A DNA stretch of 64,000 nucleotides from Streptomyces sp. DH24 (GCF_029813775.1 NZ_JARVKW010000027.1:1-64000); one strand, 5' to 3'. Shown: positions 24,923-33,367, numbered from the stretch's first letter. The notes: a model not told the origin generated them from the sequence alone. Made by a program: numbers and translations.

Positions 24923-26683
24923 GTGAACGACCGATACGACGCTGGTTACGGGGGCGACCAGTACGTACTCGTCGGCTACGACGAGTACGGCCAACCTGTG
25001 TACCGGCAGGTCCCGGCGCAGCAGCAGCCGCAGCAGCAACAGGCCCACGACCCGTACGCCCAGCAGGGCTACGGCTACGACCCGTACGCCGCGGGCACCC
25101 AGCAGCAGCCCGCGCCGCCGTACGACCCCTACGACACCGGCAACCAGCAGCCGGTCCCGCCGCACGACCCGTACGGCACCGGGCAGCAGTCCCCGGGCTC
25201 CTACGACCCCTACGCCTCCTACGACTCCTACGGCTCCTACGGCGGCGGACAGCAGGGCGGCCCCGCCGCGGCGCCCCACGACCCGGCTGCCGCGAGCGGA
25301 CAGCAGTCCCGGGTTGCCGAGCAGCAGACCGCGTACATCCCGCAGCAGGGCGGCCCGGCCGACGACCCCGAGCCGGAGACCGGCCGGCGGGACGAGGGGG
25401 AGTACCGCACCGAACAGTTCGCCTTCGTCGAGGACCCGGACAACGACTCCGAGGACGTCATCGACTGGCTGAAGTTCACCGAGAACCGCACCGAGCGCCG
25501 CGAGGAGGCCAAGCGCCGGGCACGGGCGCGGGTGATCGCCCTGGTCGTCGTCCTCGCCCTGTGCGCGGCCGGCGGCGTCGGCTACCTCTGGTACGCGGGG
25601 AAGCTGCCCGGCCTGTCCTCCTCCGGCTCCGGCAACGGCGGCGCCACGGCCGCGGGCGCGCAGAAGCGCGACGTGATCGTCGTCCACCTGCACGACACCA
25701 AGGGCGGCAGCACCGCCACCGCCCTGCTCGTCGACAACACCACCACCAAGCGGGGCACCACCGTCCTGCTGCCCAACTCCCTCGCCCTGACCGGCGACGA
25801 CGGCACCACGACGACGCTCGCCAAGTCCGTCGAGGACGACGGCACCGACGGCACCCGGCAGGCCCTGGACACCGTCCTCGGCACCAGCATCCAGGGCACC
25901 TGGCGCCTGGACACGCCCTACCTGCAGAACCTGGTCGACATCGTCGGCAACATCGAGGTCGACACCAACGCCGACGTCCCCGACCCCGCCGCCAAGGACA
26001 AGAAGGGCGCGAGCCCGCTCGTCCGCGCCGGCGAGAACCAGACCCTCAGCGGCAAGATGGCCGTCGCCTACGCCACGTACCAGGACCCCGGCGAGGCGTC
26101 GGACGCCCAGCTGGAGCGGTTCGGGCAGGTCATGCAGGGCGTGCTGCGCAAGATGACGTCCGACCCGGGCGCCGCCACGACCACGGTCCAGACCCTCGGC
26201 CAGATCCTCGACCCGTCGCTGACCGACAAGGACCTCGGCACCTTCCTCGCCGGACTCGCCGACCGCGCCAAGGGCGGCGACTACAAAACGGCCCTGCTGC
26301 CCGTGCGGACGGACGGCACACTCGACCGGCAGGCGAGCGACGGCGTCGTGGAGGACGTCCTCGGCGGCACCGCCAAGAGCCCCGACAAGGACGCCGCCGT
26401 CAGCGTCTCCGTACGCAACGCCACCGGCGACAAGGCCAACACCGAGAAGGCCCGCGTCGTCCTCCTCAACGGCGGCTTCACCTTCCTGGAGGGCGGCACG
26501 GCCGACGCCGCGGCGACGTCCACCGTCACCTACGCCGACGCCGCCGACAAGGAGAACGCCACCGAGGTCGCCAAGACCCTGGGGCTGCCCACCAGCTCCG
26601 TCACCCAGGGCAAGGTCTCCGCGAACGCGACCGTCTCGGTCGTCCTGGGCCAGGACTACGAGCCGTCGGGTGCTTCCGGCTGA
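24923..26683 (+). CDS. LCP/LytR-CpsA-Psr-type protein with LytR C-terminal domain (PdtA-like)
   Basis: A 586-residue bitopic membrane protein starting at GTG 24923 with AGAGGGG upstream. The cytoplasmic part (1-200) is Tyr/Gln/Pro-rich with repeated DPYxxG/DPYA units, followed by an Arg/Lys anchor and one span (203-225). The outer region ~247-430 resembles an LCP domain in outline, but the usual RSD and SIPRD-type catalytic arginines are not seen. The C-terminal ~495-583 fits a LytR_C domain (VSVRNATGDKANTEKARVVL). Its position beside nadD and rsfS matches, from memory, SCO2578 (PdtA), a poly(diglycosyl phosphate) transferase needed for sporulation. It would attach a wall polymer to peptidoglycan. 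Confidence 0.75.
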   Translation: MNDRYDAGYGGDQYVLVGYDEYGQPVYRQVPAQQQPQQQQAHDPYAQQGYGYDPYAAGTQQQPAPPYDPYDTGNQQPVPPHDPYGTGQQSPGSYDPYASYDSYGSYGGGQQGGPAAAPHDPAAASGQQSRVAEQQTAYIPQQGGPADDPEPETGRRDEGEYRTEQFAFVEDPDNDSEDVIDWLKFTENRTERREEAKRRARARVIALVVVLALCAAGGVGYLWYAGKLPGLSSSGSGNGGATAAGAQKRDVIVVHLHDTKGGSTATALLVDNTTTKRGTTVLLPNSLALTGDDGTTTTLAKSVEDDGTDGTRQALDTVLGTSIQGTWRLDTPYLQNLVDIVGNIEVDTNADVPDPAAKDKKGASPLVRAGENQTLSGKMAVAYATYQDPGEASDAQLERFGQVMQGVLRKMTSDPGAATTTVQTLGQILDPSLTDKDLGTFLAGLADRAKGGDYKTALLPVRTDGTLDRQASDGVVEDVLGGTAKSPDKDAAVSVSVRNATGDKANTEKARVVLLNGGFTFLEGGTADAAATSTVTYADAADKENATEVAKTLGLPTSSVTQGKVSANATVSVVLGQDYEPSGASG

Positions 26684-26729
26684 CCGTGAGACCCTTGATG
26701 TCAACCGACCGCCGATCGAAAGCCTTGTA

Positions 26730-27173
26730 GTGACCGCAACGGACCGCTCTCACGAGCTGATCAACACCGCCGCCCAGGCGGCTGCCGACAAGCTCGCGCA
26801 CGACATCGTCGCCTACGACGTCAGCGACGTACTGTCGATCACGGACGCCTTCCTGCTGGCCTCCGCGCCCAACGACCGCCAGGTCAAGTCCATCGTCGAC
26901 GAGATCGAGGAACGCCTCAGCAAGGAACTCGGCGCCAAGCCGGTCCGCCGCGAGGGCGACCGCGAGGCCCGCTGGGTCCTGCTCGACTACGTCGACATCG
27001 TCGTCCACGTCCAGCACAGCGAGGAGCGGGTCTTCTACGCCCTGGAGCGGCTGTGGAAGGACTGCCCCGAGCTGGAGCTGCCCGAGGACGCCCGGGCCAC
27101 CCGGGGCAAGGCCGAGGAGCACGCCAGGCTGCGCGCCGAGGAGGAGGCCGCGGATCTGGGCGGTGACTGGTGA
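26730..27173 (+). CDS. rsfS: Ribosome silencing factor RsfS (Iojap family)
   Basis: Binds L14 on the large subunit and blocks subunit joining, saving energy during starvation. The 147-residue protein is a textbook RsfS: AHDIVAYDVSDVLSITDAFLLASAPNDRQ is split over conserved segments, and VRREGDREARWVLLDYVDIVVHVQ is the core. The start is GTG 26730. The last four bases overlap the start of the next gene (GTGA), so the two are translationally coupled. Confidence 0.96.
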   Translation: MTATDRSHELINTAAQAAADKLAHDIVAYDVSDVLSITDAFLLASAPNDRQVKSIVDEIEERLSKELGAKPVRREGDREARWVLLDYVDIVVHVQHSEERVFYALERLWKDCPELELPEDARATRGKAEEHARLRAEEEAADLGGDW

Positions 27174-27832
27174 GCGCCACCGGTGAGGTGGGCGCCCGCC
27201 GGGGCCGCCGCGTCATCCTGTGGCGCCACGGCCAGACCTCGTGGAACGTGGAACGCCGCTTCCAGGGCACCACGGACGTCCCGCTCACCGAGACCGGCGT
27301 CGGCCAGGCCCGCCGCGCCGCCCGGCTGCTCGCCTCCCTGAAGCCCGACGCGATCGTCGCCTCGGACCTCCGGCGCGCCGCGGACACGGCGGCCGAGCTG
27401 GCCGCGCGTACCGGCCTCGCGGTGACCCTGGACGAGAACCTGCGCGAGACCTACGCGGGCGTGTGGCAGGGCCTGACGCACGACGAGATCATCGCCCGGT
27501 ACGGCGCCGAGTACGACGCGTGGAAGCGCGGCGAGCCGGTGCGCCGCGGCGGCGGCGAACTGGAGACCGAGGTCGCCGACCGCGCCGCCCCGGTGGTGCT
27601 CCGGCACGCCGAGAAGCTGCCCGACGACGGCACGCTCGTCGTCGTCAGCCACGGCGGCACGATCCGCACCACCATCGGTCGTCTGCTGGGTCTGCCGCCC
27701 CACGCCTGGGAGAGCCTGGGCGGTCTCACCAACTGCTGCTGGTCCGTCCTCGGCGAGGGCGGCCGGGGCTGGCGGCTGCTGGAGCACAACGCCGGCACCC
27801 TGCCGGAGGCGGTCCTCGGCGACGACGACTGA
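27170..27832 (+). CDS. Histidine phosphatase (phosphoglycerate-mutase-like)
   Basis: A 220-residue member of the histidine phosphatase superfamily. The phospho-histidine motif is RHGQTSWN (~18-25), with the partner arginine region SDLRRAADTA, the acid ETYAGVWQGLTHDE and the second histidine VVSHGGTIRT. It overlaps rsfS by four bases. From gene order it is the usual partner of rsfS in streptomycetes. The substrate is unknown; glucosyl-3-phosphoglycerate phosphatases and cofactor-dependent mutases both look like this. Confidence 0.9.
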   Translation: MSATGEVGARRGRRVILWRHGQTSWNVERRFQGTTDVPLTETGVGQARRAARLLASLKPDAIVASDLRRAADTAAELAARTGLAVTLDENLRETYAGVWQGLTHDEIIARYGAEYDAWKRGEPVRRGGGELETEVADRAAPVVLRHAEKLPDDGTLVVVSHGGTIRTTIGRLLGLPPHAWESLGGLTNCCWSVLGEGGRGWRLLEHNAGTLPEAVLGDDD

Positions 27833-27960
27833 GGGGCCGCCCGACCTGCGCGGCAGGGGCCGGACCCGGATTTCACTTTCTGGCAGGTCGCAGGCTAAAG
27901 TTCTTCTTGTTCGCCCCGCCGAGCGGGGCGAAAGCCAAGCGGCCCGGCCGCGCGGCGCAA

Positions 27961-28033
27961 GGGGCTATAGCTCAGTTGGTAGAGCGCCTGCATGGCATGC
28001 AGGAGGTCAGGAGTTCAATTCTCCTTAGCTCCA
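27961..28033 (+). tRNA. tRNA-Ala (anticodon GGC), copy 1
   Basis: A 73-base cloverleaf: acceptor GGGGCTA pairs with TAGCTCC (one G-U), D arm GCTC-AGTTGGTA-GAGC, anticodon arm CCTGC-ATGGCAT-GCAGG with anticodon GGC, T arm with TTCAATT and discriminator A. The 3' CCA is not encoded. Identical to the copy at 29979. Confidence 0.97.
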
Positions 28034-28039
28034 CGGACG

Positions 28040-28071
28040 AATCCCGTCCCCTCCGGGGGGCGGGATTTTTC
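28040..28071 (+). terminator. Terminator after tRNA-Ala copy 1
   Basis: AATCCCG (28040-28046) pairs with CGGGATT (28061-28067), enclosing a further CCCC/GGGG stem, followed by TTT. Confidence 0.85.
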
Positions 28072-28267
28072 GTTGTCCGCCTGAGCAGCCGGCGCCCGGC
28101 GGGCGTATACCTCTGCGACGACACCGGCGGGCGTGCCGACGTGCGCGAACCGGGGGCGCCGAGGGTGCCGTGTCCGGACTGGTACTGAGGCGTCGCTGAC
28201 CGTATTGGTCCCGCCGTGGCAGAATCAAACGGCCGAAGGGGGCGCGGCCCGACGGGAGGGAGTTGCG

Positions 28268-28441
28268 ATGCCTGCCAGCATCCTCGAGGAGGTCGACCAT
28301 CTCCTCGACGCCGGCGTGACAAGGGACACGACCACTCGCCTCAGCTGCCCTTCCTGCGGTTCCGCCCACGTGGCCCAAGTGCTCGGCGACAACGGCGGGA
28401 TTTCCTACGTGTGCACGGCCTGCGGCCACAGCTGGAGCTGA
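28268..28441 (+). CDS. Small zinc-ribbon protein (57 aa)
   Basis: ATG 28268 is preceded by GGGAGGGAG. The product has a short helix (ILEEVDHLLDAGV) and then a zinc ribbon CPSCGS...CTACGHSW, two CxxC knuckles 20 residues apart. This resembles transcription-related or rRNA-binding zinc ribbons, but no family can be named. The next gene starts four bases after its stop and is also Cys-rich, so the two are likely co-expressed. Confidence 0.75.
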   Translation: MPASILEEVDHLLDAGVTRDTTTRLSCPSCGSAHVAQVLGDNGGISYVCTACGHSWS

Positions 28442-28444
28442 TCG

Positions 28445-28678
28445 ATGGGTGCACACAGGCGAAAGTGCGACTGGTGCGGCAGCGGGACGCCGATCGTGCG
28501 GGACATGGAGCCGATCAATCCCGACTACCAGTACTGGTGCGAGGAATGCGCGCGGGCGCTGATCATAAAAGGCGACCCGATCGAGACGTACCGCGAACTG
28601 GAGGGTGAGCCGATCTACGGCCGCCTCCTGGAGGAGCACTGCACCCTCAAGCGGTTCTACTCGTTCGTCACGGCCTGA
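28445..28678 (+). CDS. Small Cys-rich protein with two CxxC knuckles (77 aa)
   Basis: The protein begins MGAHRRKCDWCGSGTPIVRD and has a second knuckle CEECARALI about 21 residues later, suggesting a single bound zinc. Then comes a helical tail with EGEPIYGRLLEEHCTLKRFY. It follows the 57-residue zinc ribbon by four bases. The 3' end overlaps the convergent GT87-like gene by 22 bases. Function unknown. Confidence 0.7.
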   Translation: MGAHRRKCDWCGSGTPIVRDMEPINPDYQYWCEECARALIIKGDPIETYRELEGEPIYGRLLEEHCTLKRFYSFVTA

Positions 28679-29877
28679 CGCCGGGCGGGAGCCCCGGTCC
28701 GCCGGGCGGTCCCGGCGTACGCCAGGAACGCGCAGGCGGCACCCGCGTACAGCCCCGACAGCGTCAACTCGACGGCGCCCTGACGCAGTTCGGGCCGCCC
28801 GTCCCCGTGCGGCACCCACCACAGGGCGTACGAGGAGAACACCAGCAGCGCCGCCGGCGCGGCCCGGCGGTGCCCGCGCGCCGCCAGCAGCAGCACCAGC
28901 GGCACGCACCACACCCAGTGGTGGGACCACGACACCGGGCTGACCAGCAGCGCCGTCATCGCGCAGGCGACCACCGCCACGTCCCGCAGCCCGCGCAGTT
29001 CCGCCGCCACCGCCACGGCCAGCCCCGCGAGCGCGACCAGGACGGCGCACGCCGGCCACCAGCCGCCGGGATCGGGCGTGTGCAGCAGGCGGGCGAGAAC
29101 ACCGCGCAGCGCCTGGTTCGCGGTCTGCTCCGGGTGTCCGGCCCGGTCGGCCTCGAACATCACGCCCGCCCAGAACCGCCACGAGTCGTACGGCAGGACC
29201 GCCGCCGTCACCAGCGTCACCCCGGCGAACCAGGCCACCGCCCCGCGCGCGTGCCGCAGCCAGGGCCCGCCGGAGCCGCCCCGGACGAGAGCCGCGACCC
29301 CGGTGGCGAACAGGAACACCGCGAACAGCGCGGGCGTCAGCTTCACGGCCGCCGCGAGCCCGATGCCGGCCCCGGCCCAGCGGTCGCCGGGGCGCCGTGA
29401 CAGGTCCCACAGCACCAGGACGGCGAGCAGCAGGTTGATCTGTCCGTAGCGCAGCGTCGTCCACACCGGCTCGCACCACACCGCCACCGCGGCGGCCCAC
29501 CAGACGCTCTCCACGCGCGTGTGCCCCACGAGCCGCAGCGACAGCCGCACGAACAGCACCAGCAGCGCGAGGTTCCCGGCGGTCGCCAGCACGCGCATGC
29601 TCTCCGTGTCGAGCAGCGTGAGCGGGACGAACAGCAGCGCGGCGAACGGCGGGTAGGTGGGCGGCAGATCGGCGTCGGTCACGCGCAGGCCGTACAGATC
29701 CCCGCCCGCCCGTACGGCCTCGCCCTCGGCCCGGTAGACCAGCAGGTCGATCATCGAGACGTCCGCCGCCCGCTGCGCCGCCCAGAACGCCGCGAAGGAG
29801 ACGAGGCACGCCGTCAGCGGGACCGGGACGCGGCGGTGGACGGCGGAGAAAGCGATCACGGACACGGGAGGCGACAT
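28657..29877 (-). CDS. GT87-like polyprenol-phosphate-mannose-dependent glycosyltransferase
   Basis: A 406-residue polytopic membrane protein with about nine to ten hydrophobic segments. The early loop after the first span contains DLLVYRAEGEAVRAGGDLYG and PPTYPPFAALLFVPL, and later RYGQINLLLAVLVLWDL and KLTPALFAVFLFATG. These are hallmarks of the GT87/DUF2029 family, which includes mycobacterial PimE and arabinofuranosyltransferase-like proteins. It would use polyprenyl-phosphate-mannose on the outer face of the membrane. Substrate not predictable. It stands alone between the two tRNA-Ala copies. Confidence 0.82.
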   Translation of the reverse strand: MSPPVSVIAFSAVHRRVPVPLTACLVSFAAFWAAQRAADVSMIDLLVYRAEGEAVRAGGDLYGLRVTDADLPPTYPPFAALLFVPLTLLDTESMRVLATAGNLALLVLFVRLSLRLVGHTRVESVWWAAAVAVWCEPVWTTLRYGQINLLLAVLVLWDLSRRPGDRWAGAGIGLAAAVKLTPALFAVFLFATGVAALVRGGSGGPWLRHARGAVAWFAGVTLVTAAVLPYDSWRFWAGVMFEADRAGHPEQTANQALRGVLARLLHTPDPGGWWPACAVLVALAGLAVAVAAELRGLRDVAVVACAMTALLVSPVSWSHHWVWCVPLVLLLAARGHRRAAPAALLVFSSYALWWVPHGDGRPELRQGAVELTLSGLYAGAACAFLAYAGTARRTGAPARRQAVTNE

Positions 29878-29978
29878 TAGCGGCCGAATCCGTCCGGAAC
29901 GGAAACGATTTGGTGTTGTCCCGGGGGGACCGTGTAATGTTGCTGTCGCCGCCGGGGAGACCGGGCGGAGCAGGGCAA

Positions 29979-30051
29979 GGGGCTATAGCTCAGTTGGTAG
30001 AGCGCCTGCATGGCATGCAGGAGGTCAGGAGTTCAATTCTCCTTAGCTCCA
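29979..30051 (+). tRNA. tRNA-Ala (anticodon GGC), copy 2
   Basis: Identical over all 73 bases to the gene at 27961, including four bases upstream (GCAA) and one downstream (C). Same anticodon GGC, no encoded CCA. Followed within eight bases by a perfect-palindrome terminator. Confidence 0.97.
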
Positions 30052-30058
30052 CAGCAGT

Positions 30059-30100
30059 CGAAGGCGGGTCATCCGATCGGATGACCCGCCTTCGTCGTTC
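30059..30100 (+). terminator. Terminator after tRNA-Ala copy 2
   Basis: A perfect 36-base palindrome (30059-30094, 18 bp per arm) followed by TCGTTCC. It can fold with a small loop in either strand and probably also ends transcription of the convergent gene. Confidence 0.85.
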
Positions 30101-30186
30101 CCTCGACTGGTTCGACTGGTTCAGCTGGTTCGGCTGCTCGGCCAGTAGGACGCCCGGCCCGGACGAGCCGGGCCGGGCCACGGGTC

Positions 30187-31797
30187 TCAGCGTCCCAGGG
30201 CGCGGCGGCCCCGGCCCTGGGACAGCACCGGCAGGTTGCGGGTCGGCGCCTGCGCGCGGGTGTCCTCCTCGATGCGCAGGGCGAGCGCGGGGCACCGCCG
30301 CACGGCGCGCATCGCCTTCGCCTCCGCGTAGCGCGGGATCTCCGCCTGTGCCACCGTCGGGAAGCCGTCGGCGCCGAGCTGGAAGACCTCCGGGAGGATG
30401 TCCGCGCACAGGCCGTGGCCCCGGCACAGCGTCCAGTCGACGTAGATCTTCTGACGACCGAGGCCGTTCTCACCGGCCGCGCCGCCGCCCGGGACGCCCG
30501 TCGGTGCCCTGCCCCCGTTGAAGAGCGGCAGAACGCCCTCCACGGGCCGTCCGCAGCCGTTGCCGAGGACGTGCGCGGCGAGGTCGTCGGTGAACGCCTT
30601 GAGGGTCGACTCGATGAACATCGCCGAGCCGTCCGGGTGCGAACACGCCCCGCGCCGCTTCACGTTCCGCGTGACCTGCTTCAGCGCCTCCAGGGCGGCC
30701 GGGCCGCCGCCGTCCAGGATGTCCGCCAGGCCGCGCGCCGCCGCCGGCAGGCCCAGGTAGCAGGGACCGCACTGGCCCGCGCTCTCCTCGGCCAGCCACT
30801 GCGCCACCCTGAGCGACTCGCCCAGCGGGCAGGTGTCCTGACCGATCGGCAGGATCGCGCCGGCGCCCAGCGAACCGCCCACCTGGTCGAGGGAGTTGCG
30901 GGAGACGATCGCCTCGCCGACGGTCGCCGAGTCGATCCACTTGCCGTGGTAGCCGCCGGTCAGCACGCCCTGCGGCAGCGGCGGGGCGCCGGCGAGCTGG
31001 AGGACGTAGCGCAGTGGCACGCCCGTGGGGACCTCGATCACCATCGGGCGGGCGACCGCGCCGGCGACCGTGAGCATGACGGTGCCCGGCTCGTCGTACA
31101 GGCCGGTGTTGCCGTAGCGGTCCGGGCCGATGCGGGCGGCGATCGCGAGCTGCGCGAACGTCTCGGCGTTCGACAGCAGGGTGGGCGCGCCGCCGACGCC
31201 GCTCCGGGAGGCGCTGACCTTGCGGCCCGGCGGGATCGCCGGGCCGCCGTCGATGGAGCGGACCAGCGAGGCCGCCGCGCCCGTGACCATGCGCACCGGG
31301 TTGCGCTGCACGCGCGCGCGGAGCACGGACCGGCGTCCGTTGCTGAGCCCGCGCTCGGCCAGCGCGGCCTCCATCGAGCGCTGGGTGGACTCCCGGGTCA
31401 CGCCGATCACGAGCCGGCGTGCCCCGAGGGCCTCGGCGCACAGCAGCGCGCCGTCCAGGATGAGGTGCGGGGCGCGGTTGATGAGCACCGTGTCCTTGCG
31501 GCAGGCCGGTTCGTCCTCGCTGCCGTTGACGACGACGACCGGCCGTACCCCGCGTTTGATCGCCGACTCGGCGACCGACCGCAGCTTCTGGTGGAAGGGG
31601 AACCCGGCGCCGCCGCGTCCCCTGAGGTTGATGCGGTCGGCGAGCCGCGCGAGCTGCTCGCCGCCCATCGGTTCGAGCGGCCCGTGCACCTTCAGGTGCA
31701 TGGGCAGGTCAAGTCGTTCGACAAGGTCGAAGCCCGACGTGAGCTGGGGAAGACCGACCACGCGGACTTCGGGTACGTCGGGCAGGGCCTCGTTCAC
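30187..31797 (-). CDS. NuoF-like NAD(P)H/FMN flavoprotein fused to a C-terminal ferredoxin
   Basis: A 536-residue electron-transfer protein. The start is GTG 31797, which overlaps the upstream stop by GTGA and has CCGGAGG eight bases away. The NuoF-type module has the FMN/NADH motif RGRGGAGFP (~59-67), VNGSEDEPA and TLLSNAETFAQLA. An SLBB-like region (~240-300) and the Fe-S domain follow. That domain reads ESAGQCGPCYLG where NuoF has SCGxCxPC, so one of the four N3-cluster cysteines is Ala; the distal Cys is in GACSHP. A short ferredoxin (~451-515; CRGHGLC and RRCPALAL) fits a [3Fe-4S] type. It probably passes electrons to or from the cytochrome-like partner encoded just upstream. Confidence 0.85.
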   Translation of the reverse strand: MNEALPDVPEVRVVGLPQLTSGFDLVERLDLPMHLKVHGPLEPMGGEQLARLADRINLRGRGGAGFPFHQKLRSVAESAIKRGVRPVVVVNGSEDEPACRKDTVLINRAPHLILDGALLCAEALGARRLVIGVTRESTQRSMEAALAERGLSNGRRSVLRARVQRNPVRMVTGAAASLVRSIDGGPAIPPGRKVSASRSGVGGAPTLLSNAETFAQLAIAARIGPDRYGNTGLYDEPGTVMLTVAGAVARPMVIEVPTGVPLRYVLQLAGAPPLPQGVLTGGYHGKWIDSATVGEAIVSRNSLDQVGGSLGAGAILPIGQDTCPLGESLRVAQWLAEESAGQCGPCYLGLPAAARGLADILDGGGPAALEALKQVTRNVKRRGACSHPDGSAMFIESTLKAFTDDLAAHVLGNGCGRPVEGVLPLFNGGRAPTGVPGGGAAGENGLGRQKIYVDWTLCRGHGLCADILPEVFQLGADGFPTVAQAEIPRYAEAKAMRAVRRCPALALRIEEDTRAQAPTRNLPVLSQGRGRRALGR

Positions 31798-33101
31798 TCG
31801 TTGCCTCCGGAAGGCGTGTTCCAAGGTTCGCCCGGACCCGGTGCGCCGAAGTCGTAGGAGGCACCGGGCAGTGTTTCAGTGGCGGGACCGCTGTTGTACG
31901 TGTCGTCCGGGTAGTACGTGCCGTAGCGGGTGTTCGTCTCACCGGTGTCGTACACGTCACTCGGTCCGTGGCCGGCGGCGCCCGGATTGTCGTAGGCCGG
32001 GATGGTGTGTCCCGTGTCGTTGAGCGGGTCGTAGGACGACGGCGGGGCCTCGCCGACCGGCGGCGGGGACGGGACGGGCCAGTTGCCCGAGGCGCTCGTG
32101 CCGCTGTCGGCGTACGGCATCGCCTCCGCGGGGCGCGGGTCCGGCGGCACGTCCACGCGCGTGGTCCGCTCGGCCGCGAAGGGCTGCCGCCGCTGCCCGC
32201 GCGCGGAGGACGAGACGGCCCGGTAGGCGGCGGCGAAGCCGTTCACGGGCTCCCGTCCGGCCGTGTCGTACCCGCCTTGCGCGCGTGCCGCGTACGAAGC
32301 CCCCGTGCGCGCCCGCGCGGTGGGTGCGTATCCCGGCAGCGCCGGTTCCGCCGCCCTCGCGCGGCTCGCGTCCAGGTCCTCCCTGTCCTCCCTGTCCTCC
32401 CTGGCGGACTGCTCGCCGCCGCTCAGAAACTCGGCGATCCGGTCCGCGACCCGGCGCTTGACCGGGCGGGGCGCCGCGCGCAGCGCGAGGGCCGCCAGCA
32501 CGCCGAGGACGCACAGCCCGTACAGGAACACGAAGACCGGCTTGGCGGCCCGGCCCGCGTAGAGGCCGTGGACCAGGGCGGCGCACCAGGCCGGGTAGGC
32601 CAGCATGTGCATGGCCCGCCAGCGGGCGGCGACCGGGGCGGGGGAGGCGAAGGCGCTGCGCAGGGCGCCGGTGACGCCCACGAAGACCATGAGGAGCCCC
32701 GCGGCGGAACCGAGCCCGATCAGGCCTTCACTGCCGGTGACGCCCAGCGCGAAGGGGAGCACCGCGGCGATCGGCTCCGTGTGGTCGAGCGCGATCTTGG
32801 TGAAGACGTGCAGCAGCAGGAACGCGATCGAGGCGACCGCGGTCGTCCGGTGGACCGCCTGCCCGATGATCCGCTGGCGCGCGTCGAGGAAGATCCGGTC
32901 CTGGGCGACGAGGCCCCAGACCACCGAGCAACTGAGCGAGACGAGGGAGAGGACGCCCGCGCCGAAGTTCAGGAACTCCCGGACGCCGTCACCTCCGGCC
33001 AGCACGATCACGGGCGTGAGGAGCAGCACGACGGCCGACGCCGTCCCGTAGGCCGAGCGGCCCGAGCGGGGGAGCGAACGATGACTACTACGAGGGTTCA
33101 T
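31794..33101 (-). CDS. Ferric-reductase-like / cytochrome b membrane protein with long cytoplasmic tail
   Basis: A 435-residue protein with about six membrane spans in its first ~225 residues. Two His pairs fit bis-heme ligation: HRTTAVASIAFLLLH (His spaced 14) and HMLAYPAWCAALVH (spaced 13). The C-terminal half is a disordered-looking Pro/Ser/Tyr/Asp-rich tail. ATG 33101 is preferred over the upstream frame because of CGGAG upstream. The stop overlaps the NuoF-ferredoxin start by four bases, so the two make one translational unit: a membrane haem protein and a soluble flavo-iron-sulfur partner. Whether it reduces iron, another acceptor or quinones cannot be read from sequence. Confidence 0.83.
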   Translation of the reverse strand: MNPRSSHRSLPRSGRSAYGTASAVVLLLTPVIVLAGGDGVREFLNFGAGVLSLVSLSCSVVWGLVAQDRIFLDARQRIIGQAVHRTTAVASIAFLLLHVFTKIALDHTEPIAAVLPFALGVTGSEGLIGLGSAAGLLMVFVGVTGALRSAFASPAPVAARWRAMHMLAYPAWCAALVHGLYAGRAAKPVFVFLYGLCVLGVLAALALRAAPRPVKRRVADRIAEFLSGGEQSAREDREDREDLDASRARAAEPALPGYAPTARARTGASYAARAQGGYDTAGREPVNGFAAAYRAVSSSARGQRRQPFAAERTTRVDVPPDPRPAEAMPYADSGTSASGNWPVPSPPPVGEAPPSSYDPLNDTGHTIPAYDNPGAAGHGPSDVYDTGETNTRYGTYYPDDTYNSGPATETLPGASYDFGAPGPGEPWNTPSGGNE

Positions 33102-33316
33102 GGGGGCAACTCCGAGCAGTTCGGGTAAGCGGTCCCGCTGCCGCACTCTAAGCGCCGCCATACCGATCGGTAGGAGGTTTGAGTTATTGGGCTGTTATCA
33201 AATGACAATGCGCTCGTTGTGTTGTCCCGTTGCGGTTGTTACGCGAAGTAACCCTAGGTGGCGGTCGCGAGTGTGGCTCAAGAACAACGCCGTCGCGGCC
33301 CGCTCGACGGCTGCGG

Positions 33317-33322
33317 TACCCT
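33317..33322 (+). promoter_or_regulatory. -10 box for leuS leader transcript
   Basis: TACCCT ends six bases before the ATG of the leader peptide, so the transcript likely begins at that ATG (leaderless leader peptide). No good -35 is visible. Confidence 0.5.
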
Positions 33323-33328
33323 AGCGCC

Positions 33329-33367
33329 ATGCGTGCCGTACGCCTCCTGCTTAGCGAGCCGCGCTGA
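33329..33367 (+). CDS. Leu-rich leader peptide of leuS (12 aa)
   Basis: The peptide MRAVRLLLSEPR contains three consecutive Leu codons (CTC CTG CTT, 33344-33352). It is followed closely by a hairpin and a rho-independent terminator ahead of leuS. Leader peptides with runs of the regulatory amino acid are a known attenuation device in actinobacterial amino-acid and tRNA-synthetase genes. Stalling at the Leu codons when charged tRNA-Leu is scarce would allow read-through into leuS. Confidence 0.8.
   Translation: MRAVRLLLSEPR

Noticed and set aside
27961..30051. Integrated mobile element between the two tRNA-Ala genes
   Set aside because: No integrase, excisionase or replication gene is present and the enclosed genes have normal codon use; only a duplication can be supported.
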